A DNA stretch of 64,000 nt from Smittium mucronatum (lineage: Eukaryota > Kickxellomycota > Harpellomycetes > Harpellales > Legeriomycetaceae), in assembly GCA_001953115.1 (NCBI GenBank), contig LSSL01000185.1, positions 1-64,000 of the forward strand. Reading direction: 5' to 3'. Below are positions 1 through 12,639 of the stretch, piece after piece. The position numbers were made by a program, and so were the translations under genes. A model generated the notes under the pieces. The model did no database searches. It saw only the letters and a list, made by a program, of their open reading frames with translations, and was not told where the DNA came from. Each line of letters opens with the position of its first letter. The stretch's first letter is position 1.

Positions 1-617
1 CCCCCCCCGCCGGTACGTCGAGGTACACTACAACGTCTGGCTTGATCAGGCCCGTGTCCGGTCCAAAACACCACGGTACTGAAAGACCCTTTGCGCTCGA
101 AAACGCTACGCCCGAGTACACGTACCGATCAACCACCAGATCCGTCCCGCTTTCCAGCAATTCCCTCATGCGCTCACTACTCTCCCATTACCCCCCCCCC
201 AATATCCACCACACCAAAAATTCAGTATTGTTAATAAATTCATAGTAAATATACAAGTCTAGTCTTGAAATACTTACTTTAGCTCCCAGCGGTTCACACT
301 AAACAGCAGATGAATCGCCTGATCGTTCAGTCGCGTCTCGCCCTTCAAGTACGAATCAATACGTTTGCCCACTTCTGTCGTTCGATCTAGTTTTTCCACC
401 AAATATATTTTAATTATTGTATTTAAATCCTTCCTTTTTATTGTCTAGTGCTGAAGTTTTCGGTAGTTGTTTAAGCCGTACCTGGGAAGTGTAGCTGCTC
501 GACTTGGCGGCCCATACTCTTTAGTTTCTCAGCGAGAAGCCGGCTCTGCGTTGTCTTGCCACTCCGATCGCATCCTTCAAACAGTATAAACACTCCTCGT
601 TTTGGTATTTCGCCCAT
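1..617 (-). CDS. CDC8: Thymidylate kinase (dTMP kinase), 3'-truncated at window edge
   Basis: Phosphorylates dTMP to dTDP in dTTP synthesis. Three exons on the minus strand: 617-482, 386-278 and 176-1 (partial), with introns 481-387 and 277-177 showing GT...AG ends and matching phases. The start ATG is at 617-615 and gives [22 protein letters not shown]. The P-loop GCDRSGKT lies at residues 15-22, and [17 protein letters not shown] crosses the first junction as in the family. [10 protein letters not shown] follows, then the DRY motif (D98-R99-Y100) in [18 protein letters not shown], and [11 protein letters not shown]. About 140 of the usual ~210 residues are present; the LID region and C-terminus lie beyond base 1. 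The window opens with eight C, so the last codons read as Gly and may be sequence-end noise. Family assignment is secure; the ends of intron 2 (277-177) are less certain because it contains a run of ten C. Confidence 0.93.
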
Positions 618-3599
618 TTTTTTTCTTTTCGTCTAATCCGGTATATCTCGCACGTCTACTTGAGAATTAGTTAAATTATGAGTTCAAATACTCGTATGCC
701 GATTTCCACTAGGATTTCTAGAAACTCTAAATCTACACTTTTGACTTTTTTTTGTTGATGGATGGATGGGGTTTATCGCACTCGCCATGATATTGGGGCC
801 TTTTACCTAACACTTTACTATCTCCCTCTCCTCTGAACAAATTTAGCAAAGACTTTAGTAAACATAAACAATGGTATCCAATAAGCATCATTATGTGTTG
901 CATCTCATCGCCGAAAACGAATGCATTTTCTGGATCGGATAATTTTACTCGTATTCTATTTTCTTTGGTTTAATTTGTGCCACATTTACAAGCCCCCTCT
1001 ATTGAGCTCCAAATTTGCCTCATCCCCGTCCACCTCCAGTTCGGGTTTAGTGAACAGCTCTGCAGCTACACATTTCTTTACCTTTATATTTCGAGAATTT
1101 AAGGGTAGGGGGGGGAGGGGTTTGTCTGCATCCGATTCAAGTTGATTCTCGGGGCTTTTTGTTGCCTGATGTTTGGTGTTTAATGGTATGGGCTCGTTGT
1201 TTTCGTGATATGAACGTTATATTGGGCTTGGAAGGTTCCATGTCTATTATTGACCAGATTTTGCATTTATCTTTACCACCCCTTATACTTTTTTCTCGCT
1301 TGTTCTTCTTATACAAACCTGCCATCCATCTACTCACCATTACAAGTTTTAATGTTGGTGGTTGAAGCGAAGGGGGAAGAGTTTATTATCAATACACCAA
1401 TTCTTCTATTTTCTCGCTCGTTCATTCAATATCTTTTAAATTCCCATCACTAATCACAATTTAAAGCCCATTTTAATGTTTGATACTTTTTACACTTGAA
1501 AGCTTAATGGGTTAGTCCAGTTCTCCGAAAACGTCAATTATCTCCAAGGGATATGGTGTTTCCCAGTTCAAATAAACCAAAACTCTTTCCTTCCTCTTGT
1601 TATTTTTATCTAAAGCTAATAAGCCATATACAAAGACGCGATTTATACCAATTCATCTAAATAAAACATTTAACTCGGATCCTTTAAAGAAAACCAACTA
1701 GAATTTGGTGTTGTTTTTTCTTCAACTATTCGCAAAATTATAATTCTGTCCCAAATGTATATATATATATATCGCATCTCAAATCACGATGTTCTCTAAA
1801 GCCCAAGAAACAGAATCGAATCCCATATTTTGAAGAAAAAAAGCGTACAAATTCGGGTTTCTGGAATTCTTTTAACCATGACCTGTATATCTACATATTA
1901 ATTTTTTGAAAAAATCTTATTTGCGTTCTCGTAGTAATCATTGTATCGTCTTTTTTCAGCTATTTATTCCGTTTCAGGAAATTTGTCAGCCTTCCCCCCC
2001 ACCCTTTTTTTTAAGGCATGAAAATTGTTTTTTCTTTACTAGTCTCGGCTTTTTATAGAATTTTTTTTTCTCTTTACCGAAAAAATAATAGCGGCAATGT
2101 CGGATATTTATGCGATTAGTATTCGGGATAAAGCCACACACAGCCTACTTTTATTCTATTATTAAAGATGCTTTTATTCCACATTTATTTAAAAAAATGC
2201 CGGTCGTGAAATACACAAAACATTTCGTTTAATAAAACTATATAAAGTGTTCAGACACAAAAAGAATACTAACTAACCTTCCCGCTTAAAAAAAAACTGC
2301 TTTTTTAAAATCGCCATAACAGCAAAATCATATAAATATATTGCACCAATAAATCGTGAAATATAGTATTGAAAAAAAAAAAAAAAACTGATTTTGTGAT
2401 TCAAATATGTATATATCTTTAATGAAAACCTCTCCATATAACAAATGAGAAATTGAAATGGGGAGAGGGGGGGGGGTATCTTTTCAGAAAAATAAACGTG
2501 TTTTAAATTAATAAATAAACAACCGTATCTCCGAAAAGCCTCTTTATCTCATTGTATCTCAGAAAAAGAGACATGAAAAGTGAGACCATCTTTTTGGATA
2601 AAAATAATCCGATATATATCCCAAGTAAATCTAGTGAATTAACTGAATAATTTTTCATGGTATAGGTAATGGAGTGATCCAACAGTGCTACCCTTATCAT
2701 CTTTTTTATCTCAAAGTTACTCTGCCACCTTAAATATTTCCAAGCTTCCAAATTTTATTTTTTTCGTTCACCAAAATCAAAATATCTAACGACTTCAACC
2801 CTAAAAAGATGATACCCAGAACCTCTATTACTATTTGGGAATTAAATGAAAATACCCTTTTTTTTAAAAAAATAATTCAAAAACGAACTGAAAAAGTGAC
2901 GCTAGACCCCTTTGTCTCAACACACATACAAATGGCCCACTTTACTCTACATCCCAGATTTACCCAATCACTCCCAACTATTAAAGACTTTTTCAGCCCA
3001 CCATTGTCCAAAAGAAGAACACAGTATAGCTCTATAACATACCCTAAAAGAATAGTTCTATAGGCTACCTATATCCATCGCTACCCAATTTAAATGAATC
3101 GGCCTCTAGCTCATTGACGAGTACAGACTTTTCATTTTACGCAACACATCTAGTATTTTCACAGACTTTTGACTATTTCGCTCACCACCAAATACAAACA
3201 AACCCCACGGATTGACCACACCTGATGATCCTAGAGATAAGGGGTTTACCAGTACTATGAGAATATTCCAAATAGATATTATCATCACTGTTACGCTTGA
3301 ATAAATTAATAACTTGATCAAGGATTTGGAATTTCTGGAAAAGCCGATCCAGCCAGTGTCTTTAGAAAAAAAAAAAAAAAAGGCCACTTATAGCCCAAGA
3401 AGAACTCGACTCTCTTGTTTCTATGAAGTCAATAGCTAAAAAAATGCAGCTCTTTTGTAGGAGCCAGTGGGCTCATATTATAAGAAAATCACAAAGCAAT
3501 AGGTTTGCAGATCCACATGAATGCAATACTGTATCTAGGGTCCAAAGGCATCCGTCGAATTTTCTAAAGGAAATGTCGCGGAAGGGGTTGCGAAGCAGG
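618..3599. other. Intergenic region upstream of thymidylate kinase, no gene recognised
   Basis: No frame here shows a recognisable domain. It holds short AT-biased open frames, several G-runs (about 1089-1100, 2461-2477), a short (TA)n at about 1758-1772 and long A or T runs. It should include the promoter of the minus-strand thymidylate kinase gene just above base 617. A low-complexity plus-strand frame at 921-1145 and a minus-strand frame at 1340-1137 resemble nothing I know. The part from about 2.8 kb onward may already be decayed sequence of the DIRS-like element that follows. Confidence 0.5.
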
Positions 3600-3641
3600 G
3601 AAAGATAGAGGAGGGGGGGGGGGTTCGGTGGAGACAAACCA

Positions 3642-4019
3642 GTGGCCGATAATATGTTGTCGTCTAGCTATGTTAAGATTGATATGGTCCTAGTAAAAAT
3701 ACAGTCAATGAGTCTGGGACTAGTATCAAAGGGATTCAGAAACTCTTTCAAGAGCTCAACCTCAAGTATAGATCGAACAAACAGGGCGAAAAGGAAAGTT
3801 AGATATGGTGAGAAAATCCCACTGCTTGCTGAGAATTTTTCGCGAACATTAGCGAAATTTTCTTTTTCACCTTTAAACGCATCCCGGAGAATCTATGGTA
3901 GATCCATAGGTCTCACCTTTAAAGACACACCTTCATCGTTATTTGAGGAAGCTAAACAAGCAAACAAACACGATGTTAACAGTGAAATTAGCAGCCCTCC
4001 TATCGAAAAAATTCGATAG
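3642..4019 (+). pseudogene. DIRS-like pol, segment N-terminal to the reverse transcriptase
   Basis: Open frame of 125 residues ending at a TAG. The first part is unrecognised. From about residue 48 the pattern VRYGEKIPLLAENFSRT, then a spacer, then SSLFEEAKQANKHDVNSEI matches the region that precedes the RT in DIRS-like pol proteins: a G-x-L-x-x-F/L-A-x-N-W/F-S-R stretch followed by an acidic helix leading into the RT fingers. The same frame continues through the stop into DLVFIARF and then, after a shift, into the RT block. This is a fragment of a pol pseudogene, not a free-standing gene. Confidence 0.6.
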
Positions 4020-4067
4020 AGAAAATATAAGAGTGAAGATCTGGTTTTTATAGCCAGATTTTAAAGA

Positions 4068-4250
4068 TACCCCAAGAAAACAGGTGAGCTAGCCTTGCCC
4101 CCGAATTCAACAAAACTCAACCGAGTTTTTGTAAAGAGAAACTTCAAAATGAAAATCATAGAATTTATCTAGTCCACAGTATGTAGAGATAGCCAACTTA
4201 CATCCGTAGATATACAGGAGACCTTCATGCACTTTTCTGTATAATAAAAG
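4068..4250 (+). pseudogene. Reverse-transcriptase fingers/palm fragment of the DIRS-like element
   Basis: One frame, interrupted by a single TAG, reads PKKTGEL, LNRVFVKRNFKMKIIEFI, then CRDSQLTSVDIQETFMHFSV. This follows the order of conserved RT blocks in DIRS/Ty3-like pol: PKK.G..RPV, LN..., FKM, and the first catalytic aspartate in the block (T/V)S(V/I)D(I/L)x(D/E)AF. Here D is retained and the following DAF is ETF. The arginine-proline-valine core of the second block is lost (ALPPNS). Traces such as PFGISL follow near 4310 but the YxDD box was not found. Clearly inactive. Confidence 0.65.
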
Positions 4251-4704
4251 TGAATAAAATAGCCTCAGTTCTAATTAAATTAAACCTTCCTCTAGTTCCC
4301 ATTCCTTCCATTCGGCATTTCCTTGATATCACCGAGTAAAAAAAATTCTAAAGAAAAGCTCTAAAATCGGTTTGGTCAATATTTATAAGAATTTCTGCAC
4401 ATATAGACGATTTTCTAGAAATTGGTGAGATCTAGGGAATATTCTCTATCAACACAAAATTGATCATCTATAAGTTATTGGAATTTTGTTTCAAAGCCAA
4501 TTCAGAGAAATTGACATCAATACCTTCCCACTCATCTAACCGCCTCTGAATGGTTATCAAAAAAAGATAAATACCATTCAATGGTCCGATGAACAAGATC
4601 AGGGATTTTTGAAGAGAAGCCAGCAGATTGCTTTTTGTCGACAAGACAAAATTTAGATGTTTGGCTTAGTTTAATTTGGAAAGGTCGATCAGTGTCCCTC
4701 GCTT

Positions 4705-4980
4705 TTGCTCCCTGGGGGACTGATGTTCCAACAAGTCCTAGATCTCAAAAGCTTACATCTGTTCGTATCAAAACGATTTGAATCTATTGAAGATATGACC
4801 AAGACCGCAACCCGTAATTTGACCTTCTGGAAAATTCAACTGGATACATGGAGCGGGAACTCAATTTTTCTTCTGATACTGGAATTGGAGATATTCGTGT
4901 GCTATATTGATTTATCCTGGAAAAATGCCGTGAAGATCAATCTGTATTCCAGTAAATGTGGCACAAAAATAGCAAAGTAG
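4705..4980 (+). pseudogene. RT thumb / RNase H boundary fragment of the DIRS-like element
   Basis: Open frame of 91 residues that begins within coding sequence (a CTG, not a true start). It reads LPGGLMFQQVLDLKSL, a spacer, then MTKTATRNLTFWKIQLDTWSG and a stretch ELEIF...D.SWKNAV. The sequence FW..QL.TW.G, followed by a hydrophobic E-I-F strand and a D-x-S-x-W/G block, is the usual junction between RT connection and RNase H in DIRS-like pol. The DAS catalytic block is degenerate (CYIDLSW). Frame ends at TAG and the remaining RNase H is not readable. Confidence 0.65.
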
Positions 4981-5444
4981 CACACAATTTTTCAAGGGGC
5001 CTTTGAAAGTGCTGTGTGCACTAAAATCAAAGGTTGTAATAGGAGGGTGGGTGCTATTTTACCTAGAAAAAAAATAATCTATCTTCTTTTATGCCCAGAT
5101 GTTTGGGGGAACAGCCTCTCAGTGTTTCCCGGGTATATCATATAAAGTTTTTTTTTACACTGCCTGAAGACTAAAACCCGCCCCCAAGTAACCTACACCT
5201 CGTCCGTTTTCAATCCTTACGATTCTCCAACAAGACCGAAGACCCGGGTCTAACGGTTACCTTCGCAAGATATTAGATCGATCCCAAAGATACTGCACAG
5301 ACAAAACGATATGGGCATGTTTGCATAACACCTCAAAAGGAACGTCTGAAAACACCACTTCTAATACCCAGAAAATAAGCTAGCGGGTCTGGGATCACTG
5401 GTAAAAGGTTAATAAAAATAGAGACATGCATATGGATTCCCTAG

Positions 5445-5735
5445 ATGGGGCCTAATCGTGCAAGTAATTCAGAACTTCATACAAGAACAAGGATCAGTGA
5501 TTATATTAACAACATTGTGAAAATAAGTGGATTTTTATACGGTTCTACTGAAACTATAAATAGGACAGCTGATAATCTTGCAGGTGAAAAAAAAAGAGTA
5601 ATATCGGGTAAAGAAGCTGAAAGCCCCCATTTTCTTAGAGAAGGAATAAGCTCTTTATTGTTTGGACAGTCTGTGACGTTTATTCATAACACAAGGTACC
5701 GAAAGCTGTGTCCTCGGCCTTATTCTTTCAAATGA
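5445..5735 (+). pseudogene. Unassigned open frame inside the DIRS-like relic
   Basis: A 96-residue frame in the position where the end of RNase H and the start of the recombinase would lie. A segment INRTADNLAGEKKR vaguely recalls the N..AD.LSR ending of DIRS/Ty3 RNase H, but the match is short. No catalytic residues can be assigned. Listed as probable element debris, not as a gene. Confidence 0.3.
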
Positions 5736-6320
5736 GCGGTATTTCTGGCGTGGATTTAGTTATATCTTTGCGAAAAAAACGATTTTTAGATTGGAACATA
5801 TCTAAAAGCTTAACCAGCAATGTATTGAATCCAAAGATACTAAAAAAACCTCCATGAATCTACACTTTTGAAAAACTAAATATCGGAATGATTAAGGCTT
5901 AAAATTCAGCCCTTTTAAATCCGAAGGATGGTTCGGGAGAAGTAGCTCGATATCCATTGTTTATTTAGTTTAAAAACAGTTTGAATGCATCCTCAGTAAG
6001 GTATTTTAATGTACATTCGATGTATATATCCCCAGCAATCTTGCTGCTTTGAGAGTGATGGTACTCTTGAAGCATGAGTATAAACCAGTCTACAGAAAAA
6101 TTCAGTTGGATTTTATCAGCTACAAGATTCTTAGGAGCTCTCAATGTTCGTTTAATGGATGGATAAAGAGACATTATCGAAAGAGAAAAATTTCACCTGG
6201 TAATAGTAGCACCCAAGGAAAAAAAAAGATTCTCAAACTGTTAAAAAAAAAAACTGTACCTAATAAAATATCATTTATATCCAATTTTATGCACTTTAAT
6301 GGAATAATAGACATATAAGG

Positions 6321-7224
6321 ATGTCATTGTATCAAGGCCTTTTTTGGCTCCCAATCCGAAAAAAAATAAACGGATTTATTTTTAACAGAATATTGAGATT
6401 TATCATCGAAAAAAAATACAAGTTCATCAGTGCAAAATACAGCCAGAAAAATGTACACATTTAAAAAACTTATATAGAGAGGCCCTGGTGATCAGATACT
6501 AAAAAGAACAGCTGTAGGAACAACTCTAGAAGCTTATTTAGGAGTATTCTCTGATGATATAGTTATCAACGAATTCTGGCCAAAATAAATATCTTCTGCT
6601 TCTAATATGGACTTGATAGATATTCTTCAAATAACCTCATTGATTTGATGTTAAATTAATCAGAATTTAATATTCAACTTTTTGAGTTATAATGTTTGAA
6701 TTGTTATGTATCTTTATAGAGAAGAGTAATGCATATTGTTAATGTGAAGAGGCATAAAAAAAGTATCTTGCATCTATAAATAAGCTATCTTTTCGGTATA
6801 TATTAAGAGTAGAGCTATTAGATCACTCCACATTTATACCATAGTATTTTTACTTAATTGGCTACAAAATTACTAGTATTAATTCGATATATTTTTTGGT
6901 TTAAATTTATCGTAAAGGATGAAAAAACTTGTTATTTACCCTCTCCTCATGCAATATTAATAATTCTTCAACAAAAGTTGGAATAATTCTAAAAAAGATC
7001 CCATAATAGCTTTTTTGATTAAACCGTCAAACCAAATTATAAAATTGATTATTATATTTCACTTGGAAAATATATCGATATTTGAATCTGTAATTAGATT
7101 TCCCATTTTAAAACCTAAATTTCAAGATTATAATATTACAGGTACTAATCAAATTTATTATTTGATAACAAAGTTATACTTTTAATATATTGAAACTAAA
7201 AAACCTATAACACCCAAAAATTTG

Positions 7225-7291
<67 letters not shown>

Positions 7292-9500
7292 GCTCATATA
7301 AAGTTATTTTTTATTTTTTCTCAAATATTCTTCCTTATCATAATTATTTTTTATTTTTAAATGTGGCTTTAATATTTTTTTTTAATAAGAACTTAAATTG
7401 TAAACGTGTACTCTATTTCATTTTTTTTTTTCAAATACACTTCACGATTTTTATTCTCGTTTATTGAATGGGCTTATTATCTTCTTCGAAATATTTAAGA
7501 ATTTTAAAATAAATTGATATTTAAATTATAAAACTGATATTATGTTATCGAGAATTAAGTAAAGGATAATTTTGCTAATTTTTTCAAGTAATATCAATGC
7601 GAGCTATGCTATATTTTTTAAAGAGCTTCAGATAATTAAAATTCAATATATTTACATCACGGCAAAATTTAGCCTAAAAAATACGAAATTGATAAAAAAA
7701 AGAGTACATATATTTATTATTCCACAAGAAAATAAATTTTTTAAACTTCAACTGCAACCAGAAATTGGATATTTGATATTTTTTACTCAAATTTGTATTT
7801 TTAACTTAGAAAATTTAAAATTTTGTATTGATATAGATAAATATAATTAATTAATTAATTACTTTCTGATATCCTGTATCATTGTCTCTTTTGTCTTTCA
7901 ACTATTTTAAAAGCTCATTTTTTTAGCTATAATCTATATAAAATTTTATACAAAATAATAATATTCACATTTAAACCGTATATTTAAATTCAATTATTAG
8001 TATAAAATCAATTCTAAATTTAAATAAAAAAATTTATTCGTTTTTTTAGAGCTTTGAAAAGAATGTTAAACTTATTACTTTAATTTCATAAACATTATCC
8101 ATGTTTTTATTTCGATTTTGAAACATTAAATACTGATGAACCTATTTTTTAGAAAAGCAATTTATATGTTAAAAATGCGACTATTTAGCCGTTTAAAATC
8201 GGTCTTAGGAATAGAACTTATTAATATTAGAAAAATAAAACTACATACTCCCATCTATCGAAGCTCATATAATTCAAATTTTGCTTAATTTCAAAAAAAA
8301 AAAAAAATCAAGTTAGAAACCATTCTAAAATTGGATTTTAATAAAGTTTACTCAAGATTTGTATAAATTTAAAAAAATTCGTGGTCGGTTTATTTAAATG
8401 AAATTAATCTATTTTAACTCATTTTCGGTAAATCGAAGCTGTAAAAAGAATATTAAACATAATTATTTTAGAGTGAATTTCGATAAATTATATCAAATTC
8501 AAAAGTTTTCATTATTAAAATTATTTTTGACATTAAAATTGAAAATTTTTAAAGAATTATTGGATTATAGTGAAAAATATCAAACCCTTCATACCAATTT
8601 GAATTTTTGAAAAATTAGTCGTATATTATTTTCTTTAGAACTTATTTTAATTAAATAGGAGCTCAATATTTTTATGAAAAAAATATTTAAATTGAGTGCT
8701 GCTATTTTTTTACCAATTTTTTTTCGAATTATATTAAAAATAATGCTAACTTACACTTATTCAATTAAATTTTTAATAAAAATTAATTTAATTATCTAAT
8801 ATTTCTTAGTTCGGTATTTTTGAAAAAAAATAATAATAATTACAATTTCTCCTTAAACTATACTTTCTATCTTTGCTTTTATATATTTAATACAATATTA
8901 AAATCGGGCATACATTAGATTTTAATGTTTGATATATTATTATAATCAAAAAAAATATTGAAATAAGGCATCAAAAGAGTTTTAAGACATAAAAATTATA
9001 AATAAAACATTGCTTTTATACAAAAAAAATTCCCTTAATACAATCCGCAGAGTTATGCAACTGCTTGAGTGGCAGAGGGGGGTCGGTGAAATTTTCTTTA
9101 AAAATCTTCACTTTTTCACTTTTTTCAATTTTTTTAAATTATTTTTTAGAACTTTTTATTAACTTTAAAATTTATTCCCCGTAAATATACATATACTTTT
9201 TCCCCTCATTAAAACTCGATTTATGATGATTTATTCACTTTTATGTTTATAAATTATCCTTAAACTTTATTAAATCATCTTTTCAAAAAATTTGTTATTT
9301 TAAAACCAAGATGTTTGTAATAATATAAAAATTGGTGCGTCTTAAAATAAAATTACAGTATCATTATTTTTTGGTTTCAATTTTTCTTTTCGTGTAATTT
9401 TTAATTAATATTTCAGAAAATCAAACAAAATAAATCGATGTTGTTTTTAATATTTTTCCGATTTATTTTAGTAATGATTAGCTGCTTTAGATAATCTTTT
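6321..9500. other. AT-rich desert with degenerate dispersed repeats
   Basis: Very AT-rich, no recognisable gene. The small open frames at 7572-7850 and 8398-8610 are lysine-, isoleucine- and phenylalanine-rich with no domain. Two pairs of similar stretches were seen by eye: about 8050-8090 with 8435-8480 (AGCT followed by AAAAGAATrTTAAAC), and about 7765-7815 with 8328-8375 (AATTGGAT...TTTACTCAA.ATTTGTAT). These suggest decayed repeated sequence. Confidence 0.45.
7228..7290. repeat. (TAA)21 microsatellite
   Basis: Uninterrupted TAA trinucleotide array, about 21 units, in the AT-rich desert. No gene overlaps it. Such a run is likely to vary in length between strains. Confidence 0.95.
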
Positions 9501-11599
9501 ATTCAAAAAAAAATAAAATGTAGTGTATATATTCAACGACTGTATTAAAAATAGGATAAGTGATGGGTTTTTATGAATTTTTATAAGTTTTTAACTATTA
9601 TAGAGAACATCATCTCTCCATGGTCAATCTATAAATATGAAGCATTATTAAATTTCTAATTTCTCTTTTATTAGTGTTTTTTCAGTCGTCTATAATTTTT
9701 TTCAGATAGGTATTTTTTCCACATATTAAATATTATTTCTGCCGCAGTTGAGGTTAGCCAGAGTTTATTCATTAAATTTTCTAAAAAAATTCCATGTGGC
9801 TACGATACAAGTATCATATATTGATAATATCCGAATTAACTTATGCTAGAAATTCGAAAATTATCTCGCTAGTAGCTTCATTTTTTAATGAATATTTAGT
9901 TATTTATTTTTGCTGAAAATTTTATCAATAATATTCCTTAATTTCTATATCCTTTTACAAAGAAATTAGATTGGTGAAATTTTTTTTTTTTATATTAGAT
10001 ACTTAGCCCTTTTTTTACTCATTAAATACAGCCTTATTATATATACTCTTCTTTTATTCTGTTATCAATGTGTTTTGGGAAAGTATATAGGGTCGATCTG
10101 TAATTTTTAGTTCTAAACTGATTCAATGTAGCTTCATACAATCAAAGATGGGCTCTTCAATGAGTGATTTTTATATTAATTTCTATTTTAGTTCTTTTAT
10201 TATAAATTTTCTAGATTTTTTATCTATTAATTTTCTTATTTTTTTTATTGCCTTTTTCTATTGTATTTTTCAAATAATGAACATATTTTATGGGCGTTAT
10301 AAGTTTAAGTGTAATTTTTTATTAAAAAAATCATTTTTTTGGTATTTTTTAACTGAAAATAGTATTTTTTTGTCTTTTATGCTGGTGTAATTAATTTAAT
10401 CTGACTTATCATTTTGTAATAGTTTTCATCCACTAAATAATTATTATAAATTATTTTTTATATTTTTAGGTAGCCAATAATTATCATTTTTTAAAATATT
10501 TATACATATTATATCATTTAAATCTCTTTTATCTCAGCAATTTAATATAATCATATTTCCAATGTGTCATTTTGGATAATTTATGCATACTATAATTCGG
10601 CTATTATCAATACCAACTTTTAGGTTGAAGGTAATTTTTCATATTTTTTATTATAGAATTCTCCATTAATAAACTAATTGAACTTTTACTTCTGTGTGTT
10701 ATTGTGTATAAATTTGGGAGTTTATAGTGATATTTAAATCAATATTTTATCTGTATTTCTTATTAATTTGCTATAATATTTTAGTAAAACTTCTTCAACA
10801 TGAGATTATATGTTAATTAGACCCGATACAAATTTTTTTTACTAATTCTAATTTCCCAAATTTTATTTGATCTTTTTTATTGCTCATAAAAAATCTGTAT
10901 TATTTTTTTTTGCATTAGATATAAACTCTTAATCCAACGGTATTACATTGGCGCTTTACCATAACTTTGCGAAAAAATGTGTTTGCAATTAAAATATTTC
11001 ACTTTATGGGATTTTTTTCTGTCTTTTCAACTGGATTTTTCATTTAAAATTATATTGGGTAGATTCTCTTGTTTTTTTGGCTGCCATTCCGATGTAAAGA
11101 ATTAGAATTTACTGATATTTGTTGCTAAAATTAGTCGATATGAATTTATTATATATTCAATTATTATCTGTGTTCTATTTTAATTTATACTTTTTATTCC
11201 ATCTTTTATCGCTAAAGGTATTAGTTTTAGGGCGTCCTTCATTATTTACTCCGAATTTTTGTTCGTAATACATATTAAAAAGTAATATTCATATGATGAT
11301 AATTCAAAAAAAAATATTTTTGGTTTTTAATAAATTTTTCTTTCTATTAAAAGTAGAAGCAATTCTATCATATTTTTTCACAATATTGGGGATAACAGAT
11401 CCAAAAATATAAGCCCTTGTTTTATCGACATTTTTTTATTTATTTTCCGGCTTATTTTTATTGCGGTCTTTAGGCAGGTGTAAGGATATTTGAATTTTTT
11501 TATGAATTTTTAGTTAAATTCAAAAAAATTAGGCATTTAAACGTATTTAACCAAATAAACCTATCTTATTATTTTTCTTGATGAAGGATTAGAAGATAT

Positions 11600-11985
11600 C
11601 CATTGGAAATTCCTGCTTTGCTTCTATTTTAAATTAGAAAATTTGTTCCTAAGACTTTTATAAGAAGTCCCCTTTTTATTTCAATCCTGATTTTTTTTTG
11701 ATTTACTAGGTTTCCAATGACATTTTTTGTTATTTCTGTAAGGATTATTATTATTATCGCCTATATTCTTTAGATTAATTAGTTTGTAGTATTTAAGATT
11801 ATTAGGATCTCTCTTTTTGTGAATTAAAAAAATTGGAGATCCACCATTAATATTATCACTTTTTTGAATTTTATATGCATTATTAAAAGCAAGTTTTAAA
11901 TAATCGGCTATTATCTCAATAATTTTTTTATAACACTAAGAGGTCTGTCCTTCTTTTACCAGTGATTTTTTATCTCTTCATCCTA
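11600..11985 (-). pseudogene. LINE reverse-transcriptase N-terminal blocks
   Basis: Reading the minus strand: KEGQTS, a stop, then YKKIIEIIADYLKLAFNNAY, then GGSPIFLIHKKRDPNNL, then KYYKLINLKN (all one frame, about 11965-11760). A shift then gives TEITKNVIGNLVNQKKIRIE. These match consecutive LINE RT blocks: the (P)G.DGi..e.yK block, the I.IHKKGDp.nl.NYRpIsL block with Tyr kept, and the R(L)...I...Q.GFR block. The glycine of KKGD is Arg and NYR is YYK, as expected in a dead copy. The run of a single frame across about 65 residues in T-rich DNA is the strongest evidence that this is coding debris, not chance. Confidence 0.7.
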
Positions 11986-12639
11986 AAATGAATTTTAATA
12001 TCTCATTTAAATCAATATATTTTTTCGATTGCATTGAACATAAGCTTTTAACTTTTTTAAAAAAAAATTGGGTTATAAGTGATTGTCTATTACTGCGGTT
12101 TTCACCATTTATTTACAATTTTGCATTATAATCATGGCTAATAGCTTGAATTTTAGTTGTATCTGATTTTAATTCTCATCTTAATCCAATATTTGATCAA
12201 TTTCTATTTTATTTTATTTTCTCTCTATTTGAGAATTCCAAAGATAATATATTTGGTATATAATTTGTCTCTAAAAATTTGGTGTGAGATCATAAAATTA
12301 CTCCATCTAACTATTTCTTTTTAATTCTTATCATTTCATTTTCACTTTATTTTATCTCAATATTGTAAAATTCAATATTAGGTTCTATACTTTTTTTTTT
12401 TCTTTATCAACTCATGTTAAAATCTATTTGTCGCCTTAAATGAATCAATTGAGTTCTTTTTGGTTTGAATTTGACCAGATCTTTTTTAATTTTTTTTGTC
12501 TCATTCTTTATACTTTTCTATTGGCTTAGAAGGTAGCATTTTCGGTTTAGGTTTTTAGATATTTCAATGATTATTTTTTCATTTTCTAAAAGATTTAAAT
12601 TTATTTTCCTATTATTCTCTTGATCAGTATTTTTATTTG

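Larger units (their letters stand above)
3600..6320 (+). mobile_element. Relic of a DIRS-like (tyrosine-recombinase) retroelement
   Basis: A decayed retroelement read on the plus strand. In order it shows an RT N-terminal extension (3775-4019), an RT block with a catalytic-type VDIQ motif (about 4070-4250), further RT traces to about 4700, and an RNase H-proximal block (4705-4980). Many stops and frame changes separate these, so it is dead. The domain style (SLFEEAKQA before the RT, then KKTGEL...LNR, FKM, SVDIQ, later FWKIQLDTWSG) is that of fungal and protist DIRS-like pol rather than Ty1/copia or LINE. A recombinase would be expected downstream; the open frame at 5445-5735 and the stretch to 6320 could hold its remains, but I cannot recognise the catalytic R-H-R-Y residues. 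Boundaries are approximate and no terminal repeats were identified. Confidence 0.7.

Noticed and set aside
921..1145. Plus-strand open frame of 74 residues with a possible membrane segment
   Set aside because: Low complexity, no domain, and no splice-linked continuation that makes sense.
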